A DNA stretch of 64,000 nt from Lactococcus fujiensis JCM 16395 (GCF_002441655.1 NZ_JXJU01000001.1:124001-188000); one strand, 5' to 3'. Numbered from the stretch's first letter, positions 18,386-28,545 are shown. Notes: a model not told the origin generated them from the sequence alone. A program made the numbers and translations.

Positions 18386-20671
18386 ATGGCTACAAAAAAG
18401 AAAAGTACAAGGAAACCAACGAATAAAGAAAGACAGATGCGCGCAGCCAATCGACGAATGATTAGCTTTTTTGTCGGTTTGATCATAATTATTTTTGCCC
18501 TAGCGCGTCTGGGAATTTTTGGTCTCTTTCTATATAATGTAGTCCGATTATTTGTAGGATCACTCGCAATTACCTTACTGTTGAGTTTGCTAATTTTTAT
18601 GTTTGTTGCACGTTTTAAAAAAGGAATTTTTAAACGGAATTCTAAATGGATTCCCGCCTACATTTTGTTTTTCATTGGGCTGATTTTAGTTTTTCAAATT
18701 CAATTTGACAAACTTTATGGTAATGCTACGACTTTTCATTTTGTTTGGACAGAATTAATGTCAGGTAAAGTTACTCATTTTGCAGGTGCTGGCCTAATTG
18801 GTTCACTTTTATTTGGACCTGCAAAATCACTCTTTTCTGTCGTTGGCGTCTATTTTATCACCGCTCTTTTATGGTTGATTGCCCTCTATCTCATGGCTCC
18901 AGGTTTAGCCCCTAAACTTAAAGAAGCGATAAAATCTAAACTTGCAGCGTCTTCTGAGAAACGTGCAGCTAAGAAAAAGGCTAAAGAAGAAGCAAAACGT
19001 GAGGCAGAATTAATGGCTCAACTTAATGCTGAGCAAGAAGAAGATTCAAATGAAGTTGATGAAGAAGAACAAGCTGCTCCTATGCGAAATGAGGTTCCAA
19101 TAGCTATTGCTCAAGTTCATCAAAATAATATGCAAGATTTCGAACAGGGACCAAATGATGCTGAAGATGATTCAGTAAATGAGCCCATTCATTTCTCTTC
19201 AACCACATTTGAAGGAAATTATCAACTCCCGACCGTTGATTTACTTGGAGAAATTCCTGTAAAAAATCAATCAGGTGAACGAGAAAATGTTCGAAAAAAT
19301 ATTCATATCCTCGAAGAGACTTTTTCGTCATTTGGCATATCGGCTACTGTTGAATCAGCGGTTGTTGGCCCATCTATTACAAAATATGAGATCAAATTAG
19401 CTACAGGGATAAAAGTTTCTCGAGTTGTAAACTTGGCGGACGATTTAGCGCTTGCCCTTGCGGCGAAAGACGTTCGTATTGAAGCACCAATTCCAGGAAA
19501 ATCTCTCGTTGGAGTAGAAATTCCAAATGCTGAAGTCGCTACGGTTGGCTTTCGTGAGATGTGGGAAAATGCAAAAACAAATCCTACAAAATTACTTGAA
19601 ATTCCGCTTGGGAAATCACTTGATGGTGGGATGCGTATCTTTGATTTGACGAGAATGCCTCATTTATTAATTGCTGGTTCGACAGGGTCCGGTAAATCAG
19701 TTGCTGTCAATGGTATCATAACTTCAATTTTGATGAAGGCACTGCCTAGTCAGGTGAAATTCCTCATGGTTGACCCAAAAATGGTTGAATTATCCGTCTA
19801 CAATGATATCCCTCATTTATTAATACCTGTTGTTACAAATACTCGTAAGGCCGCTCGTGCGCTACAAAAAGTTGTTGATGAAATGGAAAATCGTTATGAA
19901 TTGTTCAGCAAATTTGGTGTGCGAAACATTTCTGGATACAATGAAAAAATAGAAAAATTCAATGCACAATCAGATGAAAAAATGGTTCCATTGCCATTAA
20001 TCGTTGTTATCGTGGATGAACTAGCTGATTTGATGATGGTGGCCTCGAAGGAAGTGGAAGATGCAATCATCCGTCTGGGACAAAAAGCACGAGCTGCAGG
20101 CATACACATGATTTTGGCGACACAACGTCCATCCGTTGATGTTATTTCAGGTTTGATTAAAGCTAATGTCCCTTCCCGTGTGGCATTTGCGGTCTCTTCT
20201 GGGACTGATTCGAGAACGATTATAGATCAGAATGGAGCAGAAAAGTTACTTGGACGTGGGGATATGCTCTTTAAACCCATTGACGAAAATCACCCGATTC
20301 GCTTGCAAGGTGCTTTTCTAACTGATGATGATGTTGAATCAGTCGTGACTTTTATTAAAGATCAATCTGAGTCCCAGTATGACCTTGAAAAATTTGACCC
20401 AGGAGAAGCCTCAGATGACGATAGTCGTGGCAATTTCGGTGGCGATGAATCTTCCAATGACCCTCTGTTTGATGATGCTAAGGCGATGGTCATTTCTGCT
20501 CAAAAAGCCTCTACTGCACAACTACAAAGAGCTTTAAAAGTAGGTTTTAACCGTGCATCTGACTTGATGAATGAACTTGAAGCTGCCGGAGTTGTTGGCC
20601 CCGCAAAAGGAACGACGCCACGTAAAGTCTTGATTACGCAAGAAGGTGAAATCTTGGAAGGTGAAATGTAA
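18386..20671 (+). CDS. ftsK: DNA translocase FtsK
   Basis: This septal DNA pump clears chromosome termini during division. The N-terminus has about four membrane segments (residues 25-170), followed by a charged, Glu/Lys-rich linker to about 270. The motor contains Walker A in [15 protein letters not shown] and Walker B in [15 protein letters not shown]. The C-terminal gamma winged helix ([20 protein letters not shown]) recognises polar DNA motifs. The 761-residue length is normal for the SpoIIIE/FtsK type in lactococci. Its TAA overlaps the ATG of holA by one base. Confidence 0.93.
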   Translation: MATKKKSTRKPTNKERQMRAANRRMISFFVGLIIIIFALARLGIFGLFLYNVVRLFVGSLAITLLLSLLIFMFVARFKKGIFKRNSKWIPAYILFFIGLILVFQIQFDKLYGNATTFHFVWTELMSGKVTHFAGAGLIGSLLFGPAKSLFSVVGVYFITALLWLIALYLMAPGLAPKLKEAIKSKLAASSEKRAAKKKAKEEAKREAELMAQLNAEQEEDSNEVDEEEQAAPMRNEVPIAIAQVHQNNMQDFEQGPNDAEDDSVNEPIHFSSTTFEGNYQLPTVDLLGEIPVKNQSGERENVRKNIHILEETFSSFGISATVESAVVGPSITKYEIKLATGIKVSRVVNLADDLALALAAKDVRIEAPIPGKSLVGVEIPNAEVATVGFREMWENAKTNPTKLLEIPLGKSLDGGMRIFDLTRMPHLLIAGSTGSGKSVAVNGIITSILMKALPSQVKFLMVDPKMVELSVYNDIPHLLIPVVTNTRKAARALQKVVDEMENRYELFSKFGVRNISGYNEKIEKFNAQSDEKMVPLPLIVVIVDELADLMMVASKEVEDAIIRLGQKARAAGIHMILATQRPSVDVISGLIKANVPSRVAFAVSSGTDSRTIIDQNGAEKLLGRGDMLFKPIDENHPIRLQGAFLTDDDVESVVTFIKDQSESQYDLEKFDPGEASDDDSRGNFGGDESSNDPLFDDAKAMVISAQKASTAQLQRALKVGFNRASDLMNELEAAGVVGPAKGTTPRKVLITQEGEILEGEM

Positions 20672-21678
20672 TGAGTGTATTCGATGATTTTGAACGTCTC
20701 AAGCGTGAAGGACTGCCTCAAATTTTGGTAATCTTTGGTGAAGAAGATATGCTCGTTCAGGAAATAAAAAATCAACTTTTGGATTTTGTTAAATATGATT
20801 CGACAGACTTAGGTCAATCATATTTTGATTTGAATAATGGCAATCTAGATTTAGCACTTGAAGAGTTGGATTCTCTCCCATTTTTCTCAGATATACGTCT
20901 AGTCATTTTTGAAAATTTAACCAATATGACCACTGAAAAAAAGTCGGTCTTTGATGACAAACAAATGAAACGTTTTGAAGACTTTCTTGAAAACCCAGTT
21001 GATTTTACACAACTTGTAATTATTTTACATGGGAAATTAGATAGTCGCCTAAAATCAGTCAAAAAACTAAAAAAAGTGGCCAGTTTATTAGATGCCAAAA
21101 AAATGAAACGGACAGAGTTGTTCAATTATTTTAACAAGGTCAATCCAGAATTAAGCAATCCTGTTCTTAATCGCATTGTCGATAAGTCAAACGAACAATT
21201 TCCTACGATTAAACAAAACATTGAATTAATAAAAACATTTAATGGCAATAAAAAGATTTCCATCGAAGATGTTGAAAAAGTCGTTCCCAATTCGCTACAA
21301 GATAATATCTTTTTGTTAACAGAATTTGTGATTCGTGGTAAAATAACAGAAGCGAGAAATTTAGTTCATGATTTGACCATGCAAGGTGAGGATATCATCA
21401 AACTTACAGCAATTTTGACAAATTCTTTTCGCTTGTATTATCAGACTAAACTCATGCAGGAAAAAAATTGGTCCGAAGCAAAGCAAACTGAGCAACTCAA
21501 AATCAATCCTTATCGGATAAAATTGGCCAATCAGCTAGTAGGATCGATATCATCAACCTACTTTGCTCAAGCATTGCTGGATTTGATTGATTTGGATTAT
21601 CAATTGAAGAGCACTGGTGCAGATAAGGTTTATCGTTTTGATGTCACTCTTATTAAATTAACCTTGAAAAAGAAGTAA
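20671..21678 (+). CDS. holA: DNA polymerase III subunit delta
   Basis: Delta opens the sliding clamp as part of the clamp loader. The 335-residue protein begins with the expected LPQILVIFGEEDMLVQEIKNQ strand-helix, has the FFSDIRLVIFENL segment, and the C-terminal collar domain (LTAILTNSFRLYYQTKLM). The ATG shares its A with the ftsK stop (TAATG), so the two genes are translationally coupled. gpsB follows after 52 bases with its own AGAGG ribosome site. Confidence 0.9.
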   Translation: MSVFDDFERLKREGLPQILVIFGEEDMLVQEIKNQLLDFVKYDSTDLGQSYFDLNNGNLDLALEELDSLPFFSDIRLVIFENLTNMTTEKKSVFDDKQMKRFEDFLENPVDFTQLVIILHGKLDSRLKSVKKLKKVASLLDAKKMKRTELFNYFNKVNPELSNPVLNRIVDKSNEQFPTIKQNIELIKTFNGNKKISIEDVEKVVPNSLQDNIFLLTEFVIRGKITEARNLVHDLTMQGEDIIKLTAILTNSFRLYYQTKLMQEKNWSEAKQTEQLKINPYRIKLANQLVGSISSTYFAQALLDLIDLDYQLKSTGADKVYRFDVTLIKLTLKKK

Positions 21679-21730
21679 AAATTTGATATGATTGATTGTG
21701 GACATTTTATTATGAATAAAAGAGGAAAAA

Positions 21731-22120
21731 ATGCCAACTTATAAATTAACCCCAAAAGATATATACGAAGCTGATTTTGATACTAAAATGCGCGGTTTTG
21801 ATAAGGAACAAGTCGATGAATTACTCGATGATGTTATTCAAGATTACGAAACTTTCCAAACGGAAGTTTTGCGCTTGCAAGAAGAAAATGAATTTTTGAA
21901 GAAAAAAATTGCCGAATTGGAAATGCAAGTTTCTAAACCCAATCAGGCAAATTTTGATGACACACAAAGGTTTGAGCCAAATACGTTTCATATTCCAACA
22001 CCAACGCCTAAACCAAAAGTTGAAGTTCGTAACCCAAGCAATTTTGAATTGTTGAAACGAATTAATCGATTGGAACAAGCGGTTTTTGGTAAAAATGGTT
22101 TGGCCAATGAAGGCGAATAA
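21731..22120 (+). CDS. gpsB: Cell division protein GpsB
   Basis: GpsB is a DivIVA-like cytoplasmic coiled-coil adaptor that links penicillin-binding proteins and other division factors at the septum. The membrane-binding N-terminus LTPKDIYEADFDTKMRGFDKEQVDELLDDV is diagnostic, followed by a coiled coil (residues 35-70), a linker rich in Pro and Lys, and the C-terminal trimerisation helix NFELLKRINRLEQAVFG. At 129 residues it is slightly longer than many homologues because of the linker. RNase P RNA starts 27 bases downstream. Confidence 0.93.
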   Translation: MPTYKLTPKDIYEADFDTKMRGFDKEQVDELLDDVIQDYETFQTEVLRLQEENEFLKKKIAELEMQVSKPNQANFDDTQRFEPNTFHIPTPTPKPKVEVRNPSNFELLKRINRLEQAVFGKNGLANEGE

Positions 22121-22146
22121 AACCTTCATTAAATAATGAATTAAAT

Positions 22147-22524
22147 AACAGTTTTCGGATAACTGCGCGATTATAACTTTATGTTTTTTCGTGAGGAAAG
22201 TCCAGGCTCGTGCGATGCTGAGATGCTCGCAGTGATTGTGTCAGGCGAACAAATAAGCCTGAGTAGGAGCGTCACTCCTAACGGCGGAGATGAAGGCTAA
22301 GGTTTTACTATGCCTAAATTTCTGTAAAGTGCCAAAGAGACGATGTCGCAGGGAAACTTGCGAAGTGGAACGTGGTAAACCCCTCAAACGAGCAACCCAA
22401 ACATATGGTAGGGGCATTCAGCTAGCCGAATTGAAGGTGTGGCAGAGATTGTGAAAACAATAGACAGATGGTTATCGAATGTAGTCTAACTACAGGAACA
22501 AAACTTGGCTTATAGAAAACTGAT
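22147..22524 (+). ncRNA. rnpB: RNase P RNA (type B)
   Basis: This is the catalytic RNA that trims the 5' ends of pre-tRNAs. The ends pair: CAGTTTTC (22149-22156) with GAAAACTG (22515-22522), forming P1. The universally conserved GAGGAAAGTCC lies near 22193, the GGGAAACTTGCGAAGTGGAAC segment near 22350, and the CAGATGGTTATCG and GGAACAAAACTTGGC 3' core near 22470-22510. The layout is the Firmicutes type B. It sits between gpsB and rlmL, the usual Streptococcaceae context. End positions are estimates to within a few bases. Confidence 0.93.
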
Positions 22525-22529
22525 GACAC

Positions 22530-22561
22530 GAGCTGGAGCGCAATGCTCTGGCTCTTTTTTT
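22530..22561 (+). terminator. Terminator after rnpB
   Basis: GAGCTGGAGC and GCTCTGGCTC form a 10-bp stem with two G-T pairs, a five-base loop and a T-run. Confidence 0.88.
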
Positions 22562-22584
22562 AGCAAATAGAATAATTAGGAAAA

Positions 22585-23739
22585 ATGAAAAAACAATTTA
22601 AATTTATGGCAACAGCTGCGGCGGGATTGGAAAGTCTTGTTGCAAAAGAACTGCGTCACCTAGAAATGGAAAATGTCACGATAGATGACCGATCACGAGT
22701 CTTTTTTGATGGCGACTTGAGCAGTATGGCAAAAGCTAATCTCTGGCTAAGAACGGCGGATCGGGTCAAGATAGTTGTAGGAGAATTCAAGGCAAGAACC
22801 TTCGATGATTTGTTTGAACAGGTGTATGCACTACCTTGGGACGAATTGATTCCCTTCGGTTGTCAATTTCCGGTTAGTAAAGCAAAATCCGTGAAATCGA
22901 CTTTGCATAATGAACCCTCTATACAAAGTATCACTAAAAAAGCAATCGTAAAGAAATTACAGAAAGCTTATCATCGTCCAGATGGCATGCCAATTCCAGA
23001 GAATGGTGCAAAATTTTCAATAGAGATTGCAATTCATAAAGATCAGGCTACTGTTACAATTGACACGAGTGGAGAATCACTATTCAAGCGCGGCTATCGT
23101 CAAGAAAAGGGGGAAGCTCCTTTGAAAGAAAATATGGCAGCTGCCATTATCATGTTTACGAATTGGTTAGCAAACCCGAATCGTTCTTTTGTTGACCCTA
23201 CTTGTGGGTCTGGGACATTTACCATTGAAGCAGCAATGATGGCACTAAATATGGCACCCGGGATGAAGCGTGATTTTGCATTCACAGCTTGGCCTTGGTT
23301 TGATAGGAACCTTTTAGAACAAGAAAAATCAGCTGCTCTAGCCGTTATAAATAAGGATTTAAGGCTTGATATTCAAGGCTTTGATATTGATGGTCGCATG
23401 ATCGAAATCGCAAAGCGTAACGCACTTGCCGCAGGTTTAGATGGTGTGATAAAATATAAACAAATGCGCTTGCAAGATTTCCAAACGGATGCTTTGGATG
23501 GTGTTCTTGTTTCAAACCCACCATATGGTGTACGACTTGAAGATGACGAAGCAGTCGCTCAATTATATGCTGAAATGGGCAAAACATTTGCACCTTTGCA
23601 AACTTGGAGTAAGTATATTTTGACCAGTGATTTGTTATTTGAATCACATTATGGTGCAAAAGCAACGAAAAAGCGCAAGCTATATAATGGGACATTGAGA
23701 ACAGATCTTTATATGTACTTTGGAAAACGCATTAAATAA
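22585..23739 (+). CDS. rlmL: 23S rRNA (guanine-N2) methyltransferase, RlmL-type
   Basis: It methylates the N2 position of a guanine in 23S rRNA. An N-terminal ferredoxin-like and THUMP RNA-binding region (residues 1-160) precedes the methyltransferase domain. That domain has the SAM-binding motif VDPTCGSGTFTIEAAMM (near 203) and catalytic motif VLVSNPPYGVRL (near 310). At 384 residues it corresponds to the short YpsC-type protein that lacks the extra RlmK half found in E. coli. AGGA lies five bases before the ATG. Position between rnpB and mapZ is conserved in streptococci. Confidence 0.9.
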   Translation: MKKQFKFMATAAAGLESLVAKELRHLEMENVTIDDRSRVFFDGDLSSMAKANLWLRTADRVKIVVGEFKARTFDDLFEQVYALPWDELIPFGCQFPVSKAKSVKSTLHNEPSIQSITKKAIVKKLQKAYHRPDGMPIPENGAKFSIEIAIHKDQATVTIDTSGESLFKRGYRQEKGEAPLKENMAAAIIMFTNWLANPNRSFVDPTCGSGTFTIEAAMMALNMAPGMKRDFAFTAWPWFDRNLLEQEKSAALAVINKDLRLDIQGFDIDGRMIEIAKRNALAAGLDGVIKYKQMRLQDFQTDALDGVLVSNPPYGVRLEDDEAVAQLYAEMGKTFAPLQTWSKYILTSDLLFESHYGAKATKKRKLYNGTLRTDLYMYFGKRIK

Positions 23740-23790
23740 CTTGATAAAAAATCGAAGATTTGGATTTAAATTTTTTCCAAAAGGAGAAAA

Positions 23791-25752
23791 ATGACTACTG
23801 AAAACAAGGAACTCGAAAATAATAAAAAAATTGTCAAACAAACAACAGGTGAAAAAACTTTAAAATTAAAAGATTTACAAAATTTTACGGTAGGTGAAAT
23901 TGTTGAGAAATCTAAACGGGTTGACGAGGAAAATGATTTAAATGAGTCTATATTGGATAAATATATTCGTCAACACCGAAGTGAAATTGAAGAAGCTAAA
24001 AATAAAGGTTTAGAGAATTACATTTTGTCTGAACGTTCTAAATTAAATTCCCAGCAAAGTGAAGTGTCTAAAATAGAAAATTTTGCTGATGAGAATTCTA
24101 AAGTAATTGAACATACTGCTGAAAGCTCTGCTACAGAAGCCTTATCTGATGTGAAATCAAATCCTATTCAAGCCGAAGAGCCTGATTCAGTTGAAAATCT
24201 AGCTGAACAAAAATCTGAAAATGAAGTGGGAGCAGCATCTGATTTAGAAAAAGAAATTCAGCCTAAAAGCCCACAAATAGATGAGGCCACTGTAGTTGGA
24301 CAAGGTGAAATTGATCAAAACCAATCGGTCAACCATGAAAATAAGGGCGCTGAAATTGATGAAACACTTTTCCCTGAAATTCAAGCTGCTCCGGCCAACC
24401 AACATGAAGCGGAACACATGGTCGCAAGATTTGAGGATGATGTTTTGCCTGTTGAAAATGAAGAAGAAAATGCTACCGATACAAGTTCTACAGCTGAAGA
24501 AAGTCAAGAAAATGGAACAAAGATTCAGCCAAAAACGAATCCTGATTTTGACCAAGTGACCATTGGTACAGTCCCTGAATTAACTGCAGAATCAAATGAA
24601 AACAGCGATAATAAAATGGGCAACTCTGACAGTGTTAAGGTGGAAAGAAGTAAAAAAGATTTCGTTTCAGAACCTGAAAACAATGAATCAGCACAACGCG
24701 TAACTGGACATGAAATGACCGAAAAAACTCTAAATGCTGATGAAAAACATGTAAATTTTGATCCTGTCATTGCCGCAGAAAATGAAAGTCAAAGCCAGAA
24801 AAAATCACGCAAAACACCAATTATTATAGGAGTTTGTGCCGTCCTTTTACTTGCTGCAGGTGGGGCCTATTATGCTTCTCAAAATGCAGCACAAAAAACG
24901 ATACCTGTCAAAACGAGCCAGTCGTCAAGCAAGTTGTCAGCTTTGGCTCAATTTAATAAGGATTATGATGAGTATTATTTGGATTCGGATCATTCAGTAT
25001 TGAGAAATAGTAAATTTGGTCAGCTCACAAACTTATCAAATGATTTGGATAAGATTAGCTCAAACAAGGAAAAACAAGCTGCTAAGAGCAAGTACGAGAC
25101 ACTTAAGTCTGAAATAGATGCAATTAATTTAATCAATGGTCTTTTTGATTCTGCTGTCATTAATGATGGTAAAATAGTTTCTGGTGCAACTTTAAAATCA
25201 GGGGTCGCGTTACCTAGCTTACCAAAAACTACAAATAGTAAATTGAATAATTTGCTAAAACAAGCGCTAGAGGAGGCCAAAACTCAAAAGGCTGCATCGA
25301 CTAAGTCAGTAAGTTCAAGTCAAGCAGCTAAGACTGCGGTGGTGAGTCCATCTTCCTCCACTTCAAGCACGGCAAAATCTTCAACAGCTCAATCAGCTAG
25401 CAGAAAGCCAAGCACAAGTAGTCCGACCATAAATGCTAACGTGACTGTAGATAATTCACTTGCACGTGTGAAACCGCAGGCTAATTTGAATACGTCAGAT
25501 CCTGCATTTACTTGGGCAGCTGGGATTAAAGATAAAGTGCTTAATAAATGTCGTACCCGTGGTTATATCAAGGGAAATGACTACATTTTAATTCCTGTCG
25601 CAATCCATACGACCATTGGAAATGGTTCCCCTGCTGGAATTAGATCAGGTTATTATAATCTTTATGACCCTTCTGGACGATATCTCTTAACGATAAACTG
25701 TAAAACTGGTTATTTCTTTGGCAATGGAAGTCAACACCCTCTTGATTTTTAA
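23791..25752 (+). CDS. mapZ: Mid-cell-anchored protein Z
   Basis: MapZ (LocZ) marks the division site and positions the FtsZ ring in Streptococcaceae. The N-terminal 340 residues are cytoplasmic and very acidic, opening with a conserved KTLKLKDLQNFTVGEIVEKS segment. One membrane span follows at about 341-361 (TPIIIGVCAVLLLAAGGAYY). The outside part has a helical domain (about 375-500), a Ser/Thr-rich linker (about 500-555) and a C-terminal domain with conserved aromatic residues and two Cys. Call rests on architecture, the N- and C-terminal blocks and the gpsB-rnpB-rlmL neighbourhood. AAAGGAG precedes the ATG. The cytoplasmic region is typically phosphorylated by StkP-type kinase. Confidence 0.88.
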   Translation: MTTENKELENNKKIVKQTTGEKTLKLKDLQNFTVGEIVEKSKRVDEENDLNESILDKYIRQHRSEIEEAKNKGLENYILSERSKLNSQQSEVSKIENFADENSKVIEHTAESSATEALSDVKSNPIQAEEPDSVENLAEQKSENEVGAASDLEKEIQPKSPQIDEATVVGQGEIDQNQSVNHENKGAEIDETLFPEIQAAPANQHEAEHMVARFEDDVLPVENEEENATDTSSTAEESQENGTKIQPKTNPDFDQVTIGTVPELTAESNENSDNKMGNSDSVKVERSKKDFVSEPENNESAQRVTGHEMTEKTLNADEKHVNFDPVIAAENESQSQKKSRKTPIIIGVCAVLLLAAGGAYYASQNAAQKTIPVKTSQSSSKLSALAQFNKDYDEYYLDSDHSVLRNSKFGQLTNLSNDLDKISSNKEKQAAKSKYETLKSEIDAINLINGLFDSAVINDGKIVSGATLKSGVALPSLPKTTNSKLNNLLKQALEEAKTQKAASTKSVSSSQAAKTAVVSPSSSTSSTAKSSTAQSASRKPSTSSPTINANVTVDNSLARVKPQANLNTSDPAFTWAAGIKDKVLNKCRTRGYIKGNDYILIPVAIHTTIGNGSPAGIRSGYYNLYDPSGRYLLTINCKTGYFFGNGSQHPLDF

Positions 25753-25789
25753 CTAAGCTAAGAAAATCGTAAGATAAAAAATAAGACGG

Positions 25790-25832
25790 TTGACGATTTC
25801 CAACGATAATAGCGATATTATTTGGAGGGAGA
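25790..25832 (+). promoter_or_regulatory. Promoter, palindrome and ribosome site of the decayed XRE gene
   Basis: TTGACG at 25790 and GATATT at 25814 could be a promoter. ATAATA-GCGA-TATTAT forms a small palindrome over the -10 and may be the operator. GGAGGGAG at 25824-25831 is a strong ribosome site still in place before the ATG at 25835, although the gene is broken. Confidence 0.4.
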
Positions 25833-25834
25833 TA

Positions 25835-26031
25835 ATGACAACATTTTCTGACCGTTTGAAATGTCAGCGATTAAAGGAAGGTTCCACGAAACAAGAGAGA
25901 GTAAATCAAATATAGATGTTGAATTGCCTTACCAATTGTAAAATGACAAAGTTGTGCTAAATTTTACATCTCTTATCGGAAACTTCAAGGAATTGTCAGT
26001 ATCAACCGATCATTTGCTCGGTCTTACCTAG
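25835..26031 (+). pseudogene. Decayed XRE-family helix-turn-helix regulator
   Basis: The ATG opens a frame typical of small XRE regulators (MTTFSDRLKCQRLKEGSTKQ), but a TAG ends it after 26 residues. About 60 bases later another frame reads SLIGNFKELSVSTDHLLGLT and a stop, which is the standard C-terminal end of the same family's DNA-binding domain. The recognition-helix region between them is scrambled, so there is at least one nonsense and one frame-changing lesion. A promoter-like element and strong ribosome site remain upstream, which suggests recent loss. It follows mapZ but is probably unrelated in function. Confidence 0.7.
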
Positions 26032-26085
26032 GACAATGAATATGATCATAAAAAGGGCTCTTTCATGAGGGCTTTTTTATGAATT

Positions 26086-26117
26086 AAAAAAAACAGGACA
26101 CGATGTCCTGCTTTTTT
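26086..26117. terminator. Bidirectional terminator downstream of pepQ
   Basis: CAGGACA and TGTCCTG form a perfect stem with a CGA loop, flanked by an A-run and a T-run. It serves pepQ on the minus strand. An imperfect second stem at about 26050-26078 is probably a worn terminator of the XRE remnant. Confidence 0.8.
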
Positions 26118-26129
26118 GATTGAGTTCAA

Positions 26130-27221
26130 TTAGTAAATAACCAAGTCGTGATTGGTATGTGTAAAACTTTCACAACCACTTTCTGTAACGTAAAGGCAAT
26201 CTTCAATACGAACGCCTACTTTACCGGGAATGTAAATTCCTGGTTCATTTGAGAAACACATTCCTTTTTCAATGATGATGTCTTCAGAACCACCAATGGA
26301 AGGGAATTCGTGACAATCCATTCCGATACCGTGACCGAGACGGTGATTGAAGTATTCACCATAGCCAGCTTTTGTGATGATATCGCGCGCCACTTTATCG
26401 ATTTCGATGGCTGAAACACCTGGTTTAATGAAATCCATGGCTGCAGCTTGAGCTTCTTTTACGATGGCATGAATATTAGCATCAAAATCATTTGGCTTCC
26501 CGATTGAAATTGTACGAGTTGCGTCGGAAGCATAGCCTTGGCTCATCACTCCAAGGTCGAAAAGTAAAAGTTTATTTTCTTGTACTTGAACTTCTTCAGG
26601 AACGCCATGTGGATTTGCAGCACGAGCGCCAGTCAGGACGATCGTGTCGAAAGACATTTGTGAAATCCCCATACGTTTCATTTCGTATTCGATTTTGGCA
26701 ACGATATCGGACTCGGTCACTCCATTTCGAGCTGCGGCTGTATGGAAACCAATTTCAAAACACTTATCGGCATAATCACCAGCAATTTTCATTTTTTCAA
26801 TTTCATCTGCTGATTTAATCAAACGCATTCGTTCGATCAAAGGGGTGATATTTACAAATTCAGTTGATGCTCCAAATTGTGATTTTAAACCTTCTGTTTT
26901 TGAAAGTGGGATATCAGAATATTCAACTGCAATTTTTGATACAGTTGTTTTAACGTGTTCACGTACTACTGCCCAAGGATTTTGAGCATCTTCGTATCCG
27001 AAAATATCAAAGCCACTTGTTTTTTCTTTAGCTTTTTCAACTTCTAAAGCCGGAGTGAAGAGCATGGGTTGAGCATCACGGAAAATAATTAAACCTGCGA
27101 TACGTTCATGTGGGTCAATGGCAAGACCAGTCAGATAATTTAAAGTAGTTGAATTCGTGATAAATGTCATATCGACATTTTTTTCTTCAAGAAATGTTAT
27201 GATTCTTTCGATTTTACTCAT
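26130..27221 (-). CDS. pepQ: Xaa-Pro dipeptidase PepQ
   Basis: This metallopeptidase cleaves dipeptides with C-terminal proline in the cytosol. It has the pita-bread fold. Metal ligands are seen as Asp pair in [19 protein letters not shown], His in [15 protein letters not shown], and Glu in [10 protein letters not shown] and VRIEDCLYV. The start is ATG 27221 (MSKIERI), five bases after a GGAGGA ribosome site; a longer in-frame opening upstream is not needed. The resulting 363 residues match lactococcal PepQ. It is divergent from ccpA, an arrangement conserved in many lactic acid bacteria, and may share regulation through the intergenic CcpA site. Confidence 0.93.
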   Translation of the reverse strand: MSKIERIITFLEEKNVDMTFITNSTTLNYLTGLAIDPHERIAGLIIFRDAQPMLFTPALEVEKAKEKTSGFDIFGYEDAQNPWAVVREHVKTTVSKIAVEYSDIPLSKTEGLKSQFGASTEFVNITPLIERMRLIKSADEIEKMKIAGDYADKCFEIGFHTAAARNGVTESDIVAKIEYEMKRMGISQMSFDTIVLTGARAANPHGVPEEVQVQENKLLLFDLGVMSQGYASDATRTISIGKPNDFDANIHAIVKEAQAAAMDFIKPGVSAIEIDKVARDIITKAGYGEYFNHRLGHGIGMDCHEFPSIGGSEDIIIEKGMCFSNEPGIYIPGKVGVRIEDCLYVTESGCESFTHTNHDLVIY

Positions 27222-27384
27222 TGTGTCCTCCGTTTGGTGAGTAGTGATACTTTTCATTTATTTTCAAATTAACTAATAGAGTTAATTATTTTGAAAAAAT
27301 AATGATAAATAGATGAAAATTATCTATAAAAGTATTATAATATAATTTTACGCTATTTTTAGTGAAAAATCACGTATAAGATGA

Positions 27385-27413
27385 TTGAAAATGCTTTCAC
27401 TTCATGTTATAAT
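27385..27413 (+). promoter_or_regulatory. ccpA promoter
   Basis: TTGAAA at 27385-27390 and TATAAT at 27408-27413 are separated by 17 bases. The ccpA start codon is 61 bases further on. Confidence 0.75.
27386..27399 (+). promoter_or_regulatory. cre site overlapping the ccpA -35 element
   Basis: TGAAAATGCTTTCA matches the cre consensus TGWAANCGNTNWCA with a single mismatch (T for the central C). It covers the -35 box, so CcpA would repress its own gene. A related near-palindrome, TGAAAATGGTTTTCA, lies just after the -10. Confidence 0.65.
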
Positions 27414-27474
27414 ACGTTATGAAAATGGTTTTCAGAAAACGGAATCAAAATAAGGAATGAGGAAAACAATTAAT

Positions 27475-28470
27475 ATGGTTGAATCTACAACAACAATTTA
27501 TGATGTCGCTCGAGTTGCTGGTGTCTCAATGGCGACGGTAAGTCGTGTAGTCAATGGGAATGCAAATGTAAAGGAGAAAACACGTCAGAAAGTTTTAGAT
27601 GCGATTGCTGAACTTGATTATCGTCCTAATGCGATTGCCCGTGGACTGGCTAGCAAACGTACAACTACTGTCGGCGTTGTTTTACCAACAATCACATCCC
27701 CATATTTTGCAGCAATTGCACGCGGAATTGATGATGTTGCATCAATGTACAACTATAATGTCGTACTTGCGAATTCTGATAACGACGAAGAAAAAGAAGG
27801 CAAAGTTATTGAAAGTTTCCTTTCAAAACAAGTGGATGGAATTGTCTTCATGGGAAGTTCATTGTCAGAATCTGTACGCAATCAACTTGTAGGAACACGA
27901 ACACCTGTCGTTCTTGCTGGAGCAATTGATGGAGATAAAGAATTAGCTTCTGTTAATATCGATTACCATAAAGCTGCATATGAAGCGACTAAGAAATTAT
28001 TGAAAACTGGTAAAAAAGTGGCTTATGTCCTAGGCTCATTGAATGACGCTGAAAATGTTGAGCGTATGGTAGGTTACCAAGAAGCGCTTGAAGAAGCGGG
28101 TGTAAAATTTGACGAAGCCCTCGTTTTTGAAGGCAATTATTCTTATGAAAATGGCCGTAATTTAGCTCAACATTTAATTGATAAAAATGTTAACTCAGCT
28201 GTTATTTCAGTTGACGATGTTGCTGTTGGACTGTTGAATTCATTGCAAGAAAAAGGAGTGAAGGTCCCTACTGATTTTGAAATTATTGCAGGTTCTAATT
28301 CTGCATTGACTCAATATTCATTTCCAGCTTTGACCTCTGTAAATCAACCACTTTATGACTTGGGCGCAGTATCAATGCGTTTGTTGACAAAATTGATGCT
28401 CAAAGAAGAAGTCGCTGAAAGTCAATTAATCTTGGACCACGAAATCATCAACCGTCGTTCAACTAAATAA
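27475..28470 (+). CDS. ccpA: Catabolite control protein A
   Basis: CcpA is the global carbon-catabolite regulator that binds cre sites together with HPr(Ser-P). The N-terminal helix-turn-helix and hinge (TTIYDVARVAGVSMATVSRV through NAIARGLASKRTTTVGVVLP) are diagnostic for CcpA within the LacI family. The effector-like core follows and ends in INRRSTK. ATG 27475 gives MVESTTTIYD, the expected CcpA N-terminus, at 331 residues; an upstream in-frame ATG at 27457 is less likely. Divergent pepQ and an overlapping cre at the promoter support autoregulation. cre-like sites before other operons in this window are its likely targets. Confidence 0.95.
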   Translation: MVESTTTIYDVARVAGVSMATVSRVVNGNANVKEKTRQKVLDAIAELDYRPNAIARGLASKRTTTVGVVLPTITSPYFAAIARGIDDVASMYNYNVVLANSDNDEEKEGKVIESFLSKQVDGIVFMGSSLSESVRNQLVGTRTPVVLAGAIDGDKELASVNIDYHKAAYEATKKLLKTGKKVAYVLGSLNDAENVERMVGYQEALEEAGVKFDEALVFEGNYSYENGRNLAQHLIDKNVNSAVISVDDVAVGLLNSLQEKGVKVPTDFEIIAGSNSALTQYSFPALTSVNQPLYDLGAVSMRLLTKLMLKEEVAESQLILDHEIINRRSTK

Positions 28471-28478
28471 TAAAAATT

Positions 28479-28504
28479 AAAAGCGAGCCTTGGCTTGCTT
28501 TTTT
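28479..28504 (+). terminator. Terminator after ccpA
   Basis: AAGCGAGCC pairs with GGCTTGCTT (one G-T pair) across a two-base loop, followed by a T-run. Confidence 0.85.
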
Positions 28505-28536
28505 GTGTCGGAAAGTAAAATACTTTTTACAAAATA

Positions 28537-28545
28537 TGATATAAT
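28537..28545 (+). promoter_or_regulatory. Extended -10 promoter with predicted start of transcription at the ATG
   Basis: TGATATAAT ends exactly six bases before ATG 28552. With usual spacing the first transcribed base is the A of the ATG. No ribosome site is present. Confidence 0.55.

Noticed and set aside
20671-20671. One-base overlap of ftsK and holA as possible fusion or frameshift
   Set aside because: TAATG overlap is a normal coupled arrangement and both proteins are full length.
27420-27434. TGAAAATGGTTTTCA after the ccpA -10 as a second cre site
   Set aside because: It is 15 bases rather than 14 and lacks the central CG; the site at 27386 fits far better. Kept only as a note.
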